A DNA stretch of 64,000 nt. Source: BJGV01 sp003230615. GTDB lineage: Bacteria > Pseudomonadota > Gammaproteobacteria > Burkholderiales > Nitrosomonadaceae. Below, in pieces: positions 19,144 to 29,323 of this stretch; position 1 is the stretch's first letter; each line of letters starts with the position of its first letter. A program made the translations under genes and the position numbers. The notes beneath the pieces were generated by a model, which saw only the letters and a list, made by a program, of their open reading frames with translations, did not search any database and was not told the DNA's origin. Location: assembly GCA_963663215.1 (NCBI GenBank), contig OY760140.1, forward strand, positions 868,001 through 932,000, written 5' to 3'.

Positions 19144-20271
19144 TTATCCACTTGAAACTACTTCCCCATCTATGCAAACTAAGGTTCCCGCAATAATCTC
19201 GTCTTCACGGTTAAGTTTGAATTCGCCACTATCCGCAACGAACATTAGGTTAAGAAAGTTCATTAAATTACGCGCATACAGAGCACTAGAATCAGCTGCT
19301 ACTAATCCCGGCAGGTTGGCTATACCTATGAGATGTACACCATGCTTGACTACAGTCTTATTAATCTCCGATAGAGGACAGTTACCACCAGCCTCTACCG
19401 CCATGTCCACAATCACTGATCCTGGTTTCATGGCTCGCACAGTTTCCTCATTGATTAGAATTGGTGCTGGGAGGCCTGGAATTAGTGCCGTAGTTATAAT
19501 GATATCTGCTGCTATGGCACGCTGGTGTACTAATTCTCCTTGACGACGTTTATAGCCTTCGGACATTTCCCGTGCATACCCACCAGCAGTTTCTGCTTGG
19601 GTCTTTTCCTCATCACTCAAAGGAACTTCAACGAATTTGGCACCAAGACTTTCTACTTGTTCTTTCGCTACAGGACGCACGTCAAATGCTTCGATTACTG
19701 CCCCCAAGCGTTTGGCTGTAGCGATAGCTTGTAAGCCTGCCACCCCTGCTCCTAACACCAATACGCGTGCAGCTTTCACGGTTCCTGCGGCAGTCATCAG
19801 CATAGGGAAAAATTTCTGATAAACGTTTGCCGCTACCAATACCGCCTTGTAACCAGCAATATTGGCCTGTGAGGAAAGCACATCCATACTTTGGGCACGA
19901 GAAATACGAGGAAGTTTCTCCATAGCAAATGCAGTTAAACCATGCTTAGCAAGAACATTAATGCCATCAGTTCGGTGCGGAGACAATAGACCAAGCAAAA
20001 CTGCGCCCTTGCGCATCATCGTCAGTTCGGAAGATTCTGGGGCATGTACCTTAAGTACGATTTGGGACTGGCTATAAAGTTCTGCTGCATTATTTACAAT
20101 AGTTGCACCAACTTCCTTGAAAGCCTCATCAGATATGCTCGCTCCAGCGCCTGCTCCGGACTGCAATAGAACAACATGAAATCCCTTGGCAGTGAATTTC
20201 TTCACCGTCTCTGGCGTGGCCGCGACGCGGGTTTCTCCTGTATAAATCTCCGCGGGTATTCCTATATACAT
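19144..20271 (-). CDS. pntAA: NAD(P) transhydrogenase alpha subunit, NAD-binding part
   Basis: Soluble domain I that binds NAD(H). The 375-residue product has the alanine-dehydrogenase/PNT N-terminal motif (GIPAEIYTGETRVAATPETV), the Rossmann loop VLVLGAGVAGLQAIATAKRLGA and the RQGELVHQ loop. A ribosome-binding site GGGAG lies about seven bases before the ATG. Upstream, in the leader, is a long AT-rich inverted repeat (20288-20316). It is the first gene of the operon. Confidence 0.95.
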   Translation of the reverse strand: MYIGIPAEIYTGETRVAATPETVKKFTAKGFHVVLLQSGAGAGASISDEAFKEVGATIVNNAAELYSQSQIVLKVHAPESSELTMMRKGAVLLGLLSPHRTDGINVLAKHGLTAFAMEKLPRISRAQSMDVLSSQANIAGYKAVLVAANVYQKFFPMLMTAAGTVKAARVLVLGAGVAGLQAIATAKRLGAVIEAFDVRPVAKEQVESLGAKFVEVPLSDEEKTQAETAGGYAREMSEGYKRRQGELVHQRAIAADIIITTALIPGLPAPILINEETVRAMKPGSVIVDMAVEAGGNCPLSEINKTVVKHGVHLIGIANLPGLVAADSSALYARNLMNFLNLMFVADSGEFKLNREDEIIAGTLVCIDGEVVSSG

Positions 20272-20287
20272 TGACGATCTCCCTTAT

Positions 20288-20316
20288 GGGTATTTTATAA
20301 ATTTATAAAAATACCC
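20288..20316 (-). promoter_or_regulatory. Inverted repeat in the pnt operon leader
   Basis: GGGTATTTTATAAAT pairs with a nearly perfect complementary arm ending in TACCC, directly upstream of the pntAA ribosome-binding site. It could be an operator or an RNA hairpin that controls translation. It has no T run suitable for termination. Confidence 0.35.
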
Positions 20317-20434
20317 TATATAAAGCCTGCAATAACTACCAATACTTTCTTATTCACAAAGAATATTGGATTATAGATAAACTTGGGTATGATACGTTGC
20401 CCAAAATGAGAAAGACAATCTAACCTTTATGCCC

Positions 20435-23400
20435 TCAGACTTTGATTTGGTCAGATTCCTTTAAGCACCGACTAATCCATTGTGTGGTAAGTTTTTCCTG
20501 GGCACTGTTCTGGCGCAAACGTGATGCTAGTCCACTAAAATCCACCCGATCAAGTGGTTGATCCTGATTGTAACAAGAAAACACGTATGTAATTTCTCCT
20601 GTATCCGGATCCTTGTGAGGTTGTAGACACTGGGCACAGATTTCTTTCATCATGCACTGCATTGGTGAATTGATGGAACCAATAGCAAAGTGGTCTGCCT
20701 TTAAATAAGGCTGGAGCTGGTTACGTCGAGCAAGACCCACTGCCGCCATCATACTGTCAGAGCCGATAGCAATTATCCGATCAGCCTTCACTAATGGAAC
20801 CGTCTGAGCACCTAATACACCGCTTCCATAAGCGACCATTGCTTGCACAATGTTACCGACATAACTTAGATCGCACAATCGGGTGGGCTTGAAACCTGGA
20901 GACTCATCACAGCACCATACCACTGTATCTGCAGCAGCTTCAATTTCTGCTACTTTGTAACGGTCAATTACTTTTTTATATCCAGCAAAATATAAGACCT
21001 TTGATCCCGCCGCTCGCGACGCTGTGCCTATGGAAAATAATACTGCATTACCTAAACCGCCCCCCACCAGCACCACAATTTCACCCGACGGAATCTCGGT
21101 GGGCGCACCCGTTGGTCCCATCAATACTACCGGGTCACCAGGGTTGAGCATGGCACATAAATCTGCCGATCCGCCCATTTCTAGCGCAATTAACGATACT
21201 AGACCACGGGAGACATCAACCGATGCACCAGTCAAGGCGATCCCTTCCATTGCCAATTTTGTGTCACCAACATCAGTAGCAAGTGTTGCAAAATTCTGAA
21301 AGCGATAAAACTGACCTGGTTGAAAACGCTCTGCAGCCATAGGTGCATGTATCACTAGTTCGATAATAGTCGGGGTAAGTCTTTCCACTTTATGTACTGT
21401 AGGTCGTAACCGTCCGTTAATCTCCGAGAAGAATTCTGAGTTGAGCTTTGTCGATGCAGGAGATATTTGATCAAGTACCTTGCTTACCACTGGATAGCCT
21501 TGCTTAGCACTGGACATCGCCTTCACCACATTTCCGGAATATGATGGATGAAGGTCACCGAAAAAGCTAATGAAACGCCCATCCTCACGGCGACTTAAAA
21601 GTACCGTGGGAATTTCTGGTTTGGGATTTCCATATGTCGGATTAACTGGGTTTCCATCTTCATCACATGCGGCAAAATAACGTCCATTCAGTTTAAAATT
21701 TTTCTCATCTTCTCTGGCAAGTACCGTATTGGGCTGAATACCAGCTGCAACTAGAACAGCGCGGCCCGGCAACTCAGTTTTCCCAGTTTTTTTCCACGAA
21801 CCTGTTTCGTCTAACATTTGTATTACGAATCGCACAGACCGAACATGTTCCCGTTGATCAATTTCTATCAGTTCAGGTGTAAGACATTCAGCAAATGAGA
21901 TGCCCTCTTCCAATGCCTTTTTGACTTCTTCATGATTGAGCGTATAGGAGGGGCTGTCTATTAATCTTTTTCGATAAGCTATAGTAACGCCTCCCCAGGA
22001 TTGAAGTAACTCCAATACACGTGGTACGCGCCCTTCGCGCGCCGCCATCTCACGCTCCTCACGAATGGCGCGAGCATGGCTAAGAAATTCTTCTGCGATT
22101 TCACACTCTTCTTCGTCCCACGATCCACGAATAGCCTCTTCTCCTTGTACGGCAGAAAGAACTTCATAACGACGAAGAAATTTCTCTACCTGCACTGGGT
22201 AATAGGCAAGTGATTCAGTTGCTGTATCGATAGCCGTCAGGCCACCGCCAATTACCACGATAGGCAGGCGTAACTGCAGATTGGCCACAGAATTAATTTG
22301 TGCCGCACCAGATAATTGCAAAGCCATCAGAAAATCAGATGCAGCGCGGACACCTCGAGCTAGGCCATTAGGCAAATCAAGCATAGTGGGACGCCCCGTG
22401 CCCGCAGCAAGTGCTACGTGATCAAATCCCATAGCAAACGCATCATCAGTTGTAATTGTGCCTCCAAAACGAACACCACCGAAAAGGGCGAATTCCTCTC
22501 TTCGTTCCAACAATAACCGAATTAGCTTAAGAAAATTTTTGTTCCAGCGAACGGTTATTCCATATTCAGCAACACCACCAAAACCAGCTGGCATACGCTC
22601 ATTCAAATTTTCATCGAGTTCGCTCGCATCTCGGATAGCTCTGAAAGGCACACGCCCACCCTGTTGACTGATGCCCGAAATATCTGATGGCAAAGACTCG
22701 ATCTTCAGTCCGTCTATGCCCATCACCGTGTGGCCATCGTTCATCAAGTGATGAGCTAAAGTGTATCCTGCTGGTCCCATCCCGACTACTAACACTTTAC
22801 GACCTGACGGTGGCTTCGGTACAGGACGATTTAGATCGAGCGGATTCCAGCGAGTGAGAAGACTGTATATTTCAAAACCCCACGGCAACTCGAGTATATC
22901 CTTAAGAGTCCGTGTTTCAGCCTCGGGAATGTTTACTGGTTCCTGTTTCTGGTAAATGCATGACTTCATGCAGTCATTGCAAATACGATGGCCAGTCCCA
23001 GCGCACATAGGATTGTCCAACACAATCATAGCCAGACCTCCAATAGCAATTCCTTGAGTCTTTAGCTTGTGAAACTCAGAAATGCGCTCTTCCAACGGAC
23101 AACCAGCAAGTAAGACCCCAAATTGGCTTTTTTTAAAAGTTTTAGGTTCCTCTGGTGACCTTGGTTTTTCCTTAAGCCCTTTTGAGCAAGAATCCTTTCC
23201 TTGCTCATGACACCAAATGCAGTAGTTTGCCTCATCTAGGGCACCAACAAGATCGGTGCCTGGATCGGTAACTGCAAAACCTTCCCGTCGGCGCAGGTGA
23301 TGAAGACGATGAATAGCATACCCTCTAGTATTATCGGTAACTGTTGGCACCAGATGTAAATAATCAAGTTTGGGAGGGAACTTGAATAACACGCCGTCTT

Positions 23401-23986
23401 GGTTACGCTTTCGTCCTGCTGGTGTTTTTAGTGCCCACGCTGCATAGAGCAGCGCTACCTTAAGACGCTCCTCATTTTTTGTTTCTTCCTTCAACCACTC
23501 GGTTACTTTTGTTGCAAAAACAAGTTCAGAAAAGGGCTCTTTAAATTCGATCGTTAGCTTTTCTTCCAGAGCAATACCATCGACCGTACACACATCTTCC
23601 TCGCTCACCTTATTCCTCGCTCGACGCTGTACGAATTGCCGTTTGCAGGAATAAAGTGGAGCAAGTTCATGATGACGAAAAGCGAGGGCATGAACTTCAG
23701 TTTCAATGCAGAATAATTTAGAAATAAAATCGTCCATCCAAGAAGCAATCTCTATCAACAGACTAGATTCATCCTTGTAATTCAGACTATCGGAATGAAC
23801 ACGGGCATGATCAAGACGAACGCGTAATCCAGGTTCTCCTTCATGTAGAAAACCAAGAAAAGCTTGATCTAGCTTTAGAAGACCATTGCGACGATACAAA
23901 TCCGCAAAGGACATATTAAATCCAAGGACAGGAGAAACTGCTGTTGTTCCTGATAAAGAATGTAGCACCGGTTCTAAACTTTTCAT
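20435..23986 (-). CDS. Large flavin/iron-sulfur pyridine-nucleotide oxidoreductase (GltD-like plus PyrK-like)
   Basis: A 1183-residue cytoplasmic protein. Residues 1 to about 270 are an unfamiliar domain. Two cysteine groups follow (NYCIWCHEQGKDSCSKG; CAGTGHRICNDCMKSC), which look like Fe-S cluster ligands. Then comes a GltD-type reductase: FAD loop VLVVGMGPAGYTLAHHLM near 400 and NAD(P) loop PIVVIGGGLTAIDTATE near 575. The C-terminal third resembles ferredoxin-reductase/PyrK proteins (FQPGQFYRFQNF, VVLVGGGLGNAVLFSIG) and ends with a further cysteine cluster (QCMMKEICAQCLQPH ... VFSC). It lies 160 bp upstream of pntAA and reads the same way. Electron transfer between NAD(P)H and an unknown acceptor is inferred; the true substrate is unknown. 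Confidence 0.75.
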   Translation of the reverse strand: MKSLEPVLHSLSGTTAVSPVLGFNMSFADLYRRNGLLKLDQAFLGFLHEGEPGLRVRLDHARVHSDSLNYKDESSLLIEIASWMDDFISKLFCIETEVHALAFRHHELAPLYSCKRQFVQRRARNKVSEEDVCTVDGIALEEKLTIEFKEPFSELVFATKVTEWLKEETKNEERLKVALLYAAWALKTPAGRKRNQDGVLFKFPPKLDYLHLVPTVTDNTRGYAIHRLHHLRRREGFAVTDPGTDLVGALDEANYCIWCHEQGKDSCSKGLKEKPRSPEEPKTFKKSQFGVLLAGCPLEERISEFHKLKTQGIAIGGLAMIVLDNPMCAGTGHRICNDCMKSCIYQKQEPVNIPEAETRTLKDILELPWGFEIYSLLTRWNPLDLNRPVPKPPSGRKVLVVGMGPAGYTLAHHLMNDGHTVMGIDGLKIESLPSDISGISQQGGRVPFRAIRDASELDENLNERMPAGFGGVAEYGITVRWNKNFLKLIRLLLERREEFALFGGVRFGGTITTDDAFAMGFDHVALAAGTGRPTMLDLPNGLARGVRAASDFLMALQLSGAAQINSVANLQLRLPIVVIGGGLTAIDTATESLAYYPVQVEKFLRRYEVLSAVQGEEAIRGSWDEEECEIAEEFLSHARAIREEREMAAREGRVPRVLELLQSWGGVTIAYRKRLIDSPSYTLNHEEVKKALEEGISFAECLTPELIEIDQREHVRSVRFVIQMLDETGSWKKTGKTELPGRAVLVAAGIQPNTVLAREDEKNFKLNGRYFAACDEDGNPVNPTYGNPKPEIPTVLLSRREDGRFISFFGDLHPSYSGNVVKAMSSAKQGYPVVSKVLDQISPASTKLNSEFFSEINGRLRPTVHKVERLTPTIIELVIHAPMAAERFQPGQFYRFQNFATLATDVGDTKLAMEGIALTGASVDVSRGLVSLIALEMGGSADLCAMLNPGDPVVLMGPTGAPTEIPSGEIVVLVGGGLGNAVLFSIGTASRAAGSKVLYFAGYKKVIDRYKVAEIEAAADTVVWCCDESPGFKPTRLCDLSYVGNIVQAMVAYGSGVLGAQTVPLVKADRIIAIGSDSMMAAVGLARRNQLQPYLKADHFAIGSINSPMQCMMKEICAQCLQPHKDPDTGEITYVFSCYNQDQPLDRVDFSGLASRLRQNSAQEKLTTQWISRCLKESDQIKV

Positions 23987-24100
23987 GATAAGTTAATTGG
24001 TATTATGAATATGATAAAGATAAAAAAACGGCATGAGCACGCAATCGCTTTGGTACTCTATGATTTATAGCTTCCAACAGCTACATCAAGAAACGTTAAA

Positions 24101-25384
24101 TCAATAGTTAATTGGACAGATCATTCCTGCGGCAACGGTATTATTGCTAGCTTCATCAATAACAATAAAACTTCCCGTAGCGTGGTTACGCTGATAATCG
24201 TCACACACTAAAGGCTGCTGTACATTCAGCTTCACTCGCCCAATATCATTCATTTTCAGGGTATCTACTGTCTCGTGGTTTAGCGTATTGACGTCTATAC
24301 GGTAATTTATTTTACGCACCAGTGTTTTAACGATTCGGGTGGAATGTTTGATAAGATACTTGCGTTCCGGATCGAGGGCTTGTTCCGATAACCAGCATAG
24401 CATTGCCTCAAATTCCTTCACAATCCGTGGCACATTAGCAGTTTTTGCCAGCATATCACCACGAGAAATATCCAAATGATCTTCTATAGTCAGTGTCACC
24501 GACTGCGGCGCAACTGCATGAGTACGAAAACCATCATAAGTAACAATCTCCTTGATGCGCGAGGTTAACCCGGATGGAAGAACTGTGACCGCATCACCAA
24601 TACTTATGTACCCCGATTCAATACGCCCCATATAGCCACGAAAGTCATGCAACTCCTCAGTTTGTGGACGACAAACCAATTGTACCGGGAAACGGAAGTC
24701 CTCAAGGTTGATATCATGGTCAATGGGTATATTCTCTAGTAAATCCATCAGTGTCACACCTTTATACCAAGGAAGTTTATCCCCACGTTCCACTACCATA
24801 TCTCCATTCAAGGCAGACATGGGTATATATGAAATATTTTTCAGTTTGAGTCCATCGGCAAAAGAAGCAAAGTCCTGGCGAATCCGTTCAAGCACTTCAC
24901 GGGAATAGCCCACAAGGTCCATTTTATTGATAGCTACGACTAAATGAGGAATACCCATCAAGCTTGCCAAATAGGCATGACGACGTGATTGTGTTAGCAC
25001 CCCTTTACGAGCATCAATTAAGATGATGGCGAGATTAGCAGTAGAGGCTCCAGTTACCATATTGCGGGTATATTGTTCATGACCTGGTGTATCTGCAATA
25101 ATAAATTTTCGTTTGGGGGTAGCAAAATATCGATAAGCAACATCGATGGTGATCCCTTGCTCACGTTCAGCTTGTAGGCCATCAGTAAGTAATGATAAAT
25201 CAACATCCTTCATCCCACGTTTGTGTGAAGTGTGCGTAATTGCGCTCAACTGATCCTCAAAAATCGATTTTGAGTCGTGTAACAAGCGGCCTATTAGGGT
25301 GCTCTTGCCATCATCTACGCTACCAGCTGTTATAAAACGTAACAATTCAGTATGCTCTAAAGAAATTTTCTTAATTCCTGCCAT
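24101..25384 (-). CDS. cysN: Sulfate adenylyltransferase, GTPase subunit
   Basis: GTP-driven partner of CysD in ATP sulfurylase, which makes APS from sulfate. The product (427 residues from the ATG at 25384) has the EF-Tu-like G domain: GSVDDGKST, DTPGHEQYTRNM, NKMD. It ends after the beta-barrel domains without a CysC (APS kinase) extension. That fits the neighbouring cysH, which is of the APS-reductase type and needs no PAPS. A longer frame to 25417 is possible. Confidence 0.94.
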   Translation of the reverse strand: MAGIKKISLEHTELLRFITAGSVDDGKSTLIGRLLHDSKSIFEDQLSAITHTSHKRGMKDVDLSLLTDGLQAEREQGITIDVAYRYFATPKRKFIIADTPGHEQYTRNMVTGASTANLAIILIDARKGVLTQSRRHAYLASLMGIPHLVVAINKMDLVGYSREVLERIRQDFASFADGLKLKNISYIPMSALNGDMVVERGDKLPWYKGVTLMDLLENIPIDHDINLEDFRFPVQLVCRPQTEELHDFRGYMGRIESGYISIGDAVTVLPSGLTSRIKEIVTYDGFRTHAVAPQSVTLTIEDHLDISRGDMLAKTANVPRIVKEFEAMLCWLSEQALDPERKYLIKHSTRIVKTLVRKINYRIDVNTLNHETVDTLKMNDIGRVKLNVQQPLVCDDYQRNHATGSFIVIDEASNNTVAAGMICPINY

Positions 25385-25452
25385 TTTTTGCTCTTCAAAA
25401 AACTCGGTTCGATACAAAAACTTCCTCTATCCTTCCATTGCTAATTGTTACC

Positions 25453-26448
25453 TCAGAAATATCCCTCTTTCTTACGTAACTCCATAGATGCATCCGAGGT
25501 TTGGTCGTCCATGCGAGTAGCACCACGTTCGGTAATACGAGTAATCGCTGTTTCTGCAATAATTTCCTCAACACTAACTGCGTCAGATTCTACCGGGCAG
25601 GTGCAACTCATATCTCCAACTGTACGAAAACGAACCATGAGATTTTCTGGTTGTTCGCTACCTTTAGGTTGAACCAGATGAGACACAGGCAGTAAACCAT
25701 TATCACGACGAATCACATCACGTTTATGAGCAAAATAAATATGCGGGACCTCCAGCTGCTCTCGCTCAATATATGCCCACACATCAAGTTCGGTCCAGTT
25801 GCTGATCGGAAATACACGAATGTTTTCCCCTGCATGTACTCTCGTATTATAAATATCCCATAACTCTGGACGCTGGTTCTTTGGATCCCACTGACCAAAT
25901 TCATCACGAAAAGAAAATATACGTTCCTTTGCTCGAGCTTTTTCCTCATCGCGACGTGCGCCACCGATACAAGCATCTAGGTGTAGTTCCGCAATCGCAT
26001 CTAGTAACGTCACTGACTGAAATGCATTGCGGCTCTGATTCTCCGAACGCAGTACCACTCTACCCTGCTGAATAGAATCTTCCATGCTACGAACAATTAG
26101 ACGTTCACCTAATTGTTTAGCCCGCTGATCTCGGAACTCAATAACTTCGGGAAAATTATGCCCAGTATCGATATGTAACAATGGAAACGGAAAGCGCCCC
26201 GGACGGAATGCTTTTTCTGCTAGCCTCAGTAACACGATAGAATCCTTGCCACCAGAAAACAGTAATGCAGGATTGGCACATTCTGCCGCTACTTCACGCA
26301 GAATATGAACCGATTCACTCTCTAAAGCATCTAAGTGACTTAACTGCCATACAGTGTGGCGTTTAATAACTATTGGTTCATTCTTCATCATAATACCTGC
26401 TGAAACAGGGGTAACAAAATCTTGCATATCATTCATTATTATATCCAT
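25453..26448 (-). CDS. cysD: Sulfate adenylyltransferase, ATP-binding subunit
   Basis: Catalytic subunit of ATP sulfurylase. The 331-residue protein has the PP-loop LLFSGGKDSIVLLRLA, HIDTGHNFPEVIEFRD, CIGGARRDEEKARAKERIFS and WTELDVWAYIEREQL. About 25 extra residues precede the usual start; an internal ATG (MKNEPIVIKRH) is also possible. It is second in a leftward run cysI-cysH-cysD-cysN. Confidence 0.95.
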   Translation of the reverse strand: MDIIMNDMQDFVTPVSAGIMMKNEPIVIKRHTVWQLSHLDALESESVHILREVAAECANPALLFSGGKDSIVLLRLAEKAFRPGRFPFPLLHIDTGHNFPEVIEFRDQRAKQLGERLIVRSMEDSIQQGRVVLRSENQSRNAFQSVTLLDAIAELHLDACIGGARRDEEKARAKERIFSFRDEFGQWDPKNQRPELWDIYNTRVHAGENIRVFPISNWTELDVWAYIEREQLEVPHIYFAHKRDVIRRDNGLLPVSHLVQPKGSEQPENLMVRFRTVGDMSCTCPVESDAVSVEEIIAETAITRITERGATRMDDQTSDASMELRKKEGYF

Positions 26449-26484
26449 TGGCCAATCCTCTTAAATGACCAAATAATTTTTACG

Positions 26485-27171
26485 CTACCCACGGTTTTTA
26501 AGATGCAGCCCACACTCCTTAGTTTCAGGATTCTCCCACCACCAGCGCCCAGCACGAACATCCTCACCAGGGGTAATAGCGCGAGTACATGGTGCGCAGC
26601 CAATGCTTGTATAGCCCTTGTCATGCAACGCGTTGTACGACACATTGAATTCTTTAAGATACGCCCATACGTCAGACAGACTCCAATTTAATAGTGGGCT
26701 AACTTTTTGCAAGCCATTATCAATATCAAACTCTGATTCTGCCAAATCCTTTCTAGTCGGCGCCTGGTCACGTCGTAATCCCGTTATCCATGCGCACTTA
26801 CCGCTCAAAGCACGTTTCAGTGGCTCAACTTTGCGCATATGACAACATGCCTTACGAGAATCTATACTGTCATAAAACCCATTAGGTCCATTTTGTGCAA
26901 CATATTTTTCCACTGCAGCAGATTCGGGAAAATACAACTGAATGTGTATGTGGTAGCGATCCTCTACCTCATTCATCAGAGTATAGGTTTCTTCCGGCAG
27001 ACGACCAGTATCTAGAGTAAACATATTTATACCGGGGAAATGTTGTCCAATTAAATCGGTCAATACCATGTCTTCTGCACCAAAACTATTAGCAAAAACA
27101 ACTGGAGCATATTCCTCATGCACTGAAGCCAACAGTGTTTTCACTTCTGTGATCATATGATTTAAGCTCAT
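26485..27171 (-). CDS. cysH: Adenylylsulfate (APS) reductase
   Basis: Reduces activated sulfate to sulfite. The 228-residue protein has the PAPS/APS reductase fold (VFANSFGAEDMVLTDL, FTLDTGRLPEETY). It carries both cysteine pairs of the [4Fe-4S] APS-reductase subgroup: KACCHMRKVEPLKRAL and IGCAPCTRAI. PAPS reductases lack these pairs. So the pathway should use APS directly, in agreement with the absence of CysC. Confidence 0.94.
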   Translation of the reverse strand: MSLNHMITEVKTLLASVHEEYAPVVFANSFGAEDMVLTDLIGQHFPGINMFTLDTGRLPEETYTLMNEVEDRYHIHIQLYFPESAAVEKYVAQNGPNGFYDSIDSRKACCHMRKVEPLKRALSGKCAWITGLRRDQAPTRKDLAESEFDIDNGLQKVSPLLNWSLSDVWAYLKEFNVSYNALHDKGYTSIGCAPCTRAITPGEDVRAGRWWWENPETKECGLHLKNRG

Positions 27172-27201
27172 GCCCCCCCTAGACTTAAAGTTTATTAAGA
27201 T

Positions 27202-29304
27202 CTATCGCCCCACATTAGCTGGCTGCTGAGTCTTCTGAAACGGCAACGGACTAGATAAAGCTGTTTGAGGTAGTGCGCTTGCCAAATCAAGTTGATGATC
27301 AAAGCCTTGACAGAACTCTGCAACTTCCAATGTCCACCCATCAAGCTCTAAAAACCATTCAGTTAGCAAGGAATCATTTAGCTCCTCAATAGGACATATG
27401 GAGTACTCTGCAAACTTGATTAACTGTTCGGATAGATGCGGTTTGATGGGCAATACGCGGCGGAGCTCTTCTGCCTGCTCCTTCAAATTATCCCGCTTCT
27501 GACCTCCAAGCAACTCTGTCACGCCCTGGCTAATTATACGGGCGATCTCCTCGGCACATCTAATAGAATCTTTGAATTTACGCTGAAATTTAAGCGCATC
27601 CCGATAGTCTCGCTCATGGGCCGCCTCAAAAAAGCTTGAACCAATCTTTACCTGACTGACTCCCGCACATTCACCTCCACCTAGTTGCAAGACCTTAAAA
27701 TCACTATCCTTTCCGTGATCACGCAAAACCAGTGCTAGCTCTTCCGGCTTAACTTCAGTCACACTTGCTAGCAACTCGATGAAATAGTCTTTACCAACTC
27801 GACGTACCCAGGAAAAAAATGTTTCGCCGGCCTCACTGTTAGATGTGTAGGCTATTTTTACCTGCTCCACTGCCTCCTCAATGCGTGCAGCAGGAACCGA
27901 TGGGCCCTTGATTGCTAATGCCCCGCGTGCCATGCCGTTTCCACCGAGATACATCTGATAGTGCGGCACCAATTTACCATGCATACGCTTACCTTCACCG
28001 AAAATACCAATATCACCAGTCTCTGGCTGGGCACAACCATTATGGCATCCCGAAACACGAATTTTTAAATCATGCTTACCACCACTTAATCTTGGCCCGA
28101 GGATCGTGCTTGAAGTTATTCCTAAACGGCAGGTTGAGGTACCGGGGCATACCACTACATCATCGCCTGCTTGCGGTTCACCTAAATCTAATGCTGATAT
28201 AGCAGAGCGTAGATCATGGATTCTAGCTTTTGCAACATTTGTCAGGATCATATTCTGATCCTGGGTCGTACGAATTTCATTCAACTCGTAAGCTCCAATA
28301 ATGCTAGCGAGGCCCCGTAGTTGTACCGCATTCAGATTACCCATTGGTACACTGATTGGAAAAACGTAAAAACCATGCTGTTTCTGCTCAAATAAATGGC
28401 GCGGTGCACCGATCCCGGGAACCTCACTGTCAACACCTTCGCTCCATTCACCTTTGGGATATTCCTGTTCCGCTAGCGCTGCTTTGGTACGTACTAATTC
28501 TTCATGATATTTTTTGATAAATCCTTCTGGGCCAAACTTATCAACTAAGAATTTTATCCGTGCTTTAGCGCGTTTAATACGGTCAGAATATCGATTATGC
28601 AAAGAAATAATTGCTTCCATTACTAACAACAAGTCTTTTTCTTCAATAAACTCTTCAACAACGATGGCTTCATGCGGCTTATGTCCGAGACCCCCGCCAG
28701 CCAAAACTTTAAAACCGAAGCGTGCACCATTACGCACCGCAATAATGCCCATATCGTGCATCATTCCCTGGGCACAATCAGACTCACAGGCTGAGAAGCT
28801 GATCTTGAATTTGCGGGGTAATTGCTGAGTTAGTGGATTACGCAGGAAGTGCTGGACTGCGCCATCGAGATGTCGATTGATATCAACATGTTGACGTGGA
28901 CAGACACCAGACAGAGAGCATGCAGTAACATTACGTATGGTGTTACCGCAAGCTTCACGTGTCGTCAGTCCGACTGTAGCTAAATGGCGCAGTACATCAG
29001 GCGTGTTCTCGAGCGGAACATAATGCATCTGGATATCCTGACGAGTAGTGATGTGTACAACATCGTGGCGTGCATATTTTTCTAACATATCGGCTATCGC
29101 GGTTAATTGTGGCGCACTCAAACGGCCTCCCGGGAGCTTGATACGTACCATATTTACCCCTTCCTGACGCTGGCCGTAAATTCCCATTTGCAAGCGAGCA
29201 GCAGTAAAGCGATCAGCATCCATGCTCTGGCCCTGATAGTCCTGTAGCGCCTTATCGAACAAGTTTATTTCTTCATTGCTAGCAAGATTAATTAAATCAT
29301 CCAT
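27202..29304 (-). CDS. cysI: Sulfite reductase hemoprotein (nitrite/sulfite reductase family) with C-terminal extension
   Basis: Six-electron reduction of sulfite to sulfide using siroheme and a [4Fe-4S] cluster. Two ferredoxin-like repeats are visible (GIYGQRQEGVNMVRIKLPGG; GFYVFPISVPMGNLNAVQL). The cluster ligands are CPGTSTCRLG and SGCHNGCAQPETGDIG. The 700-residue length exceeds the usual 550-570. The last about 140 residues (from around FFSWVRRVGKDYF, through LQLGGGECAGVSQVKIG) form an extra helical domain of a kind seen in some betaproteobacterial enzymes. The electron donor is not encoded nearby. Confidence 0.88.
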   Translation of the reverse strand: MDDLINLASNEEINLFDKALQDYQGQSMDADRFTAARLQMGIYGQRQEGVNMVRIKLPGGRLSAPQLTAIADMLEKYARHDVVHITTRQDIQMHYVPLENTPDVLRHLATVGLTTREACGNTIRNVTACSLSGVCPRQHVDINRHLDGAVQHFLRNPLTQQLPRKFKISFSACESDCAQGMMHDMGIIAVRNGARFGFKVLAGGGLGHKPHEAIVVEEFIEEKDLLLVMEAIISLHNRYSDRIKRAKARIKFLVDKFGPEGFIKKYHEELVRTKAALAEQEYPKGEWSEGVDSEVPGIGAPRHLFEQKQHGFYVFPISVPMGNLNAVQLRGLASIIGAYELNEIRTTQDQNMILTNVAKARIHDLRSAISALDLGEPQAGDDVVVCPGTSTCRLGITSSTILGPRLSGGKHDLKIRVSGCHNGCAQPETGDIGIFGEGKRMHGKLVPHYQMYLGGNGMARGALAIKGPSVPAARIEEAVEQVKIAYTSNSEAGETFFSWVRRVGKDYFIELLASVTEVKPEELALVLRDHGKDSDFKVLQLGGGECAGVSQVKIGSSFFEAAHERDYRDALKFQRKFKDSIRCAEEIARIISQGVTELLGGQKRDNLKEQAEELRRVLPIKPHLSEQLIKFAEYSICPIEELNDSLLTEWFLELDGWTLEVAEFCQGFDHQLDLASALPQTALSSPLPFQKTQQPANVGR

Positions 29305-29323
29305 CTGATTCCTCCACTATTTA

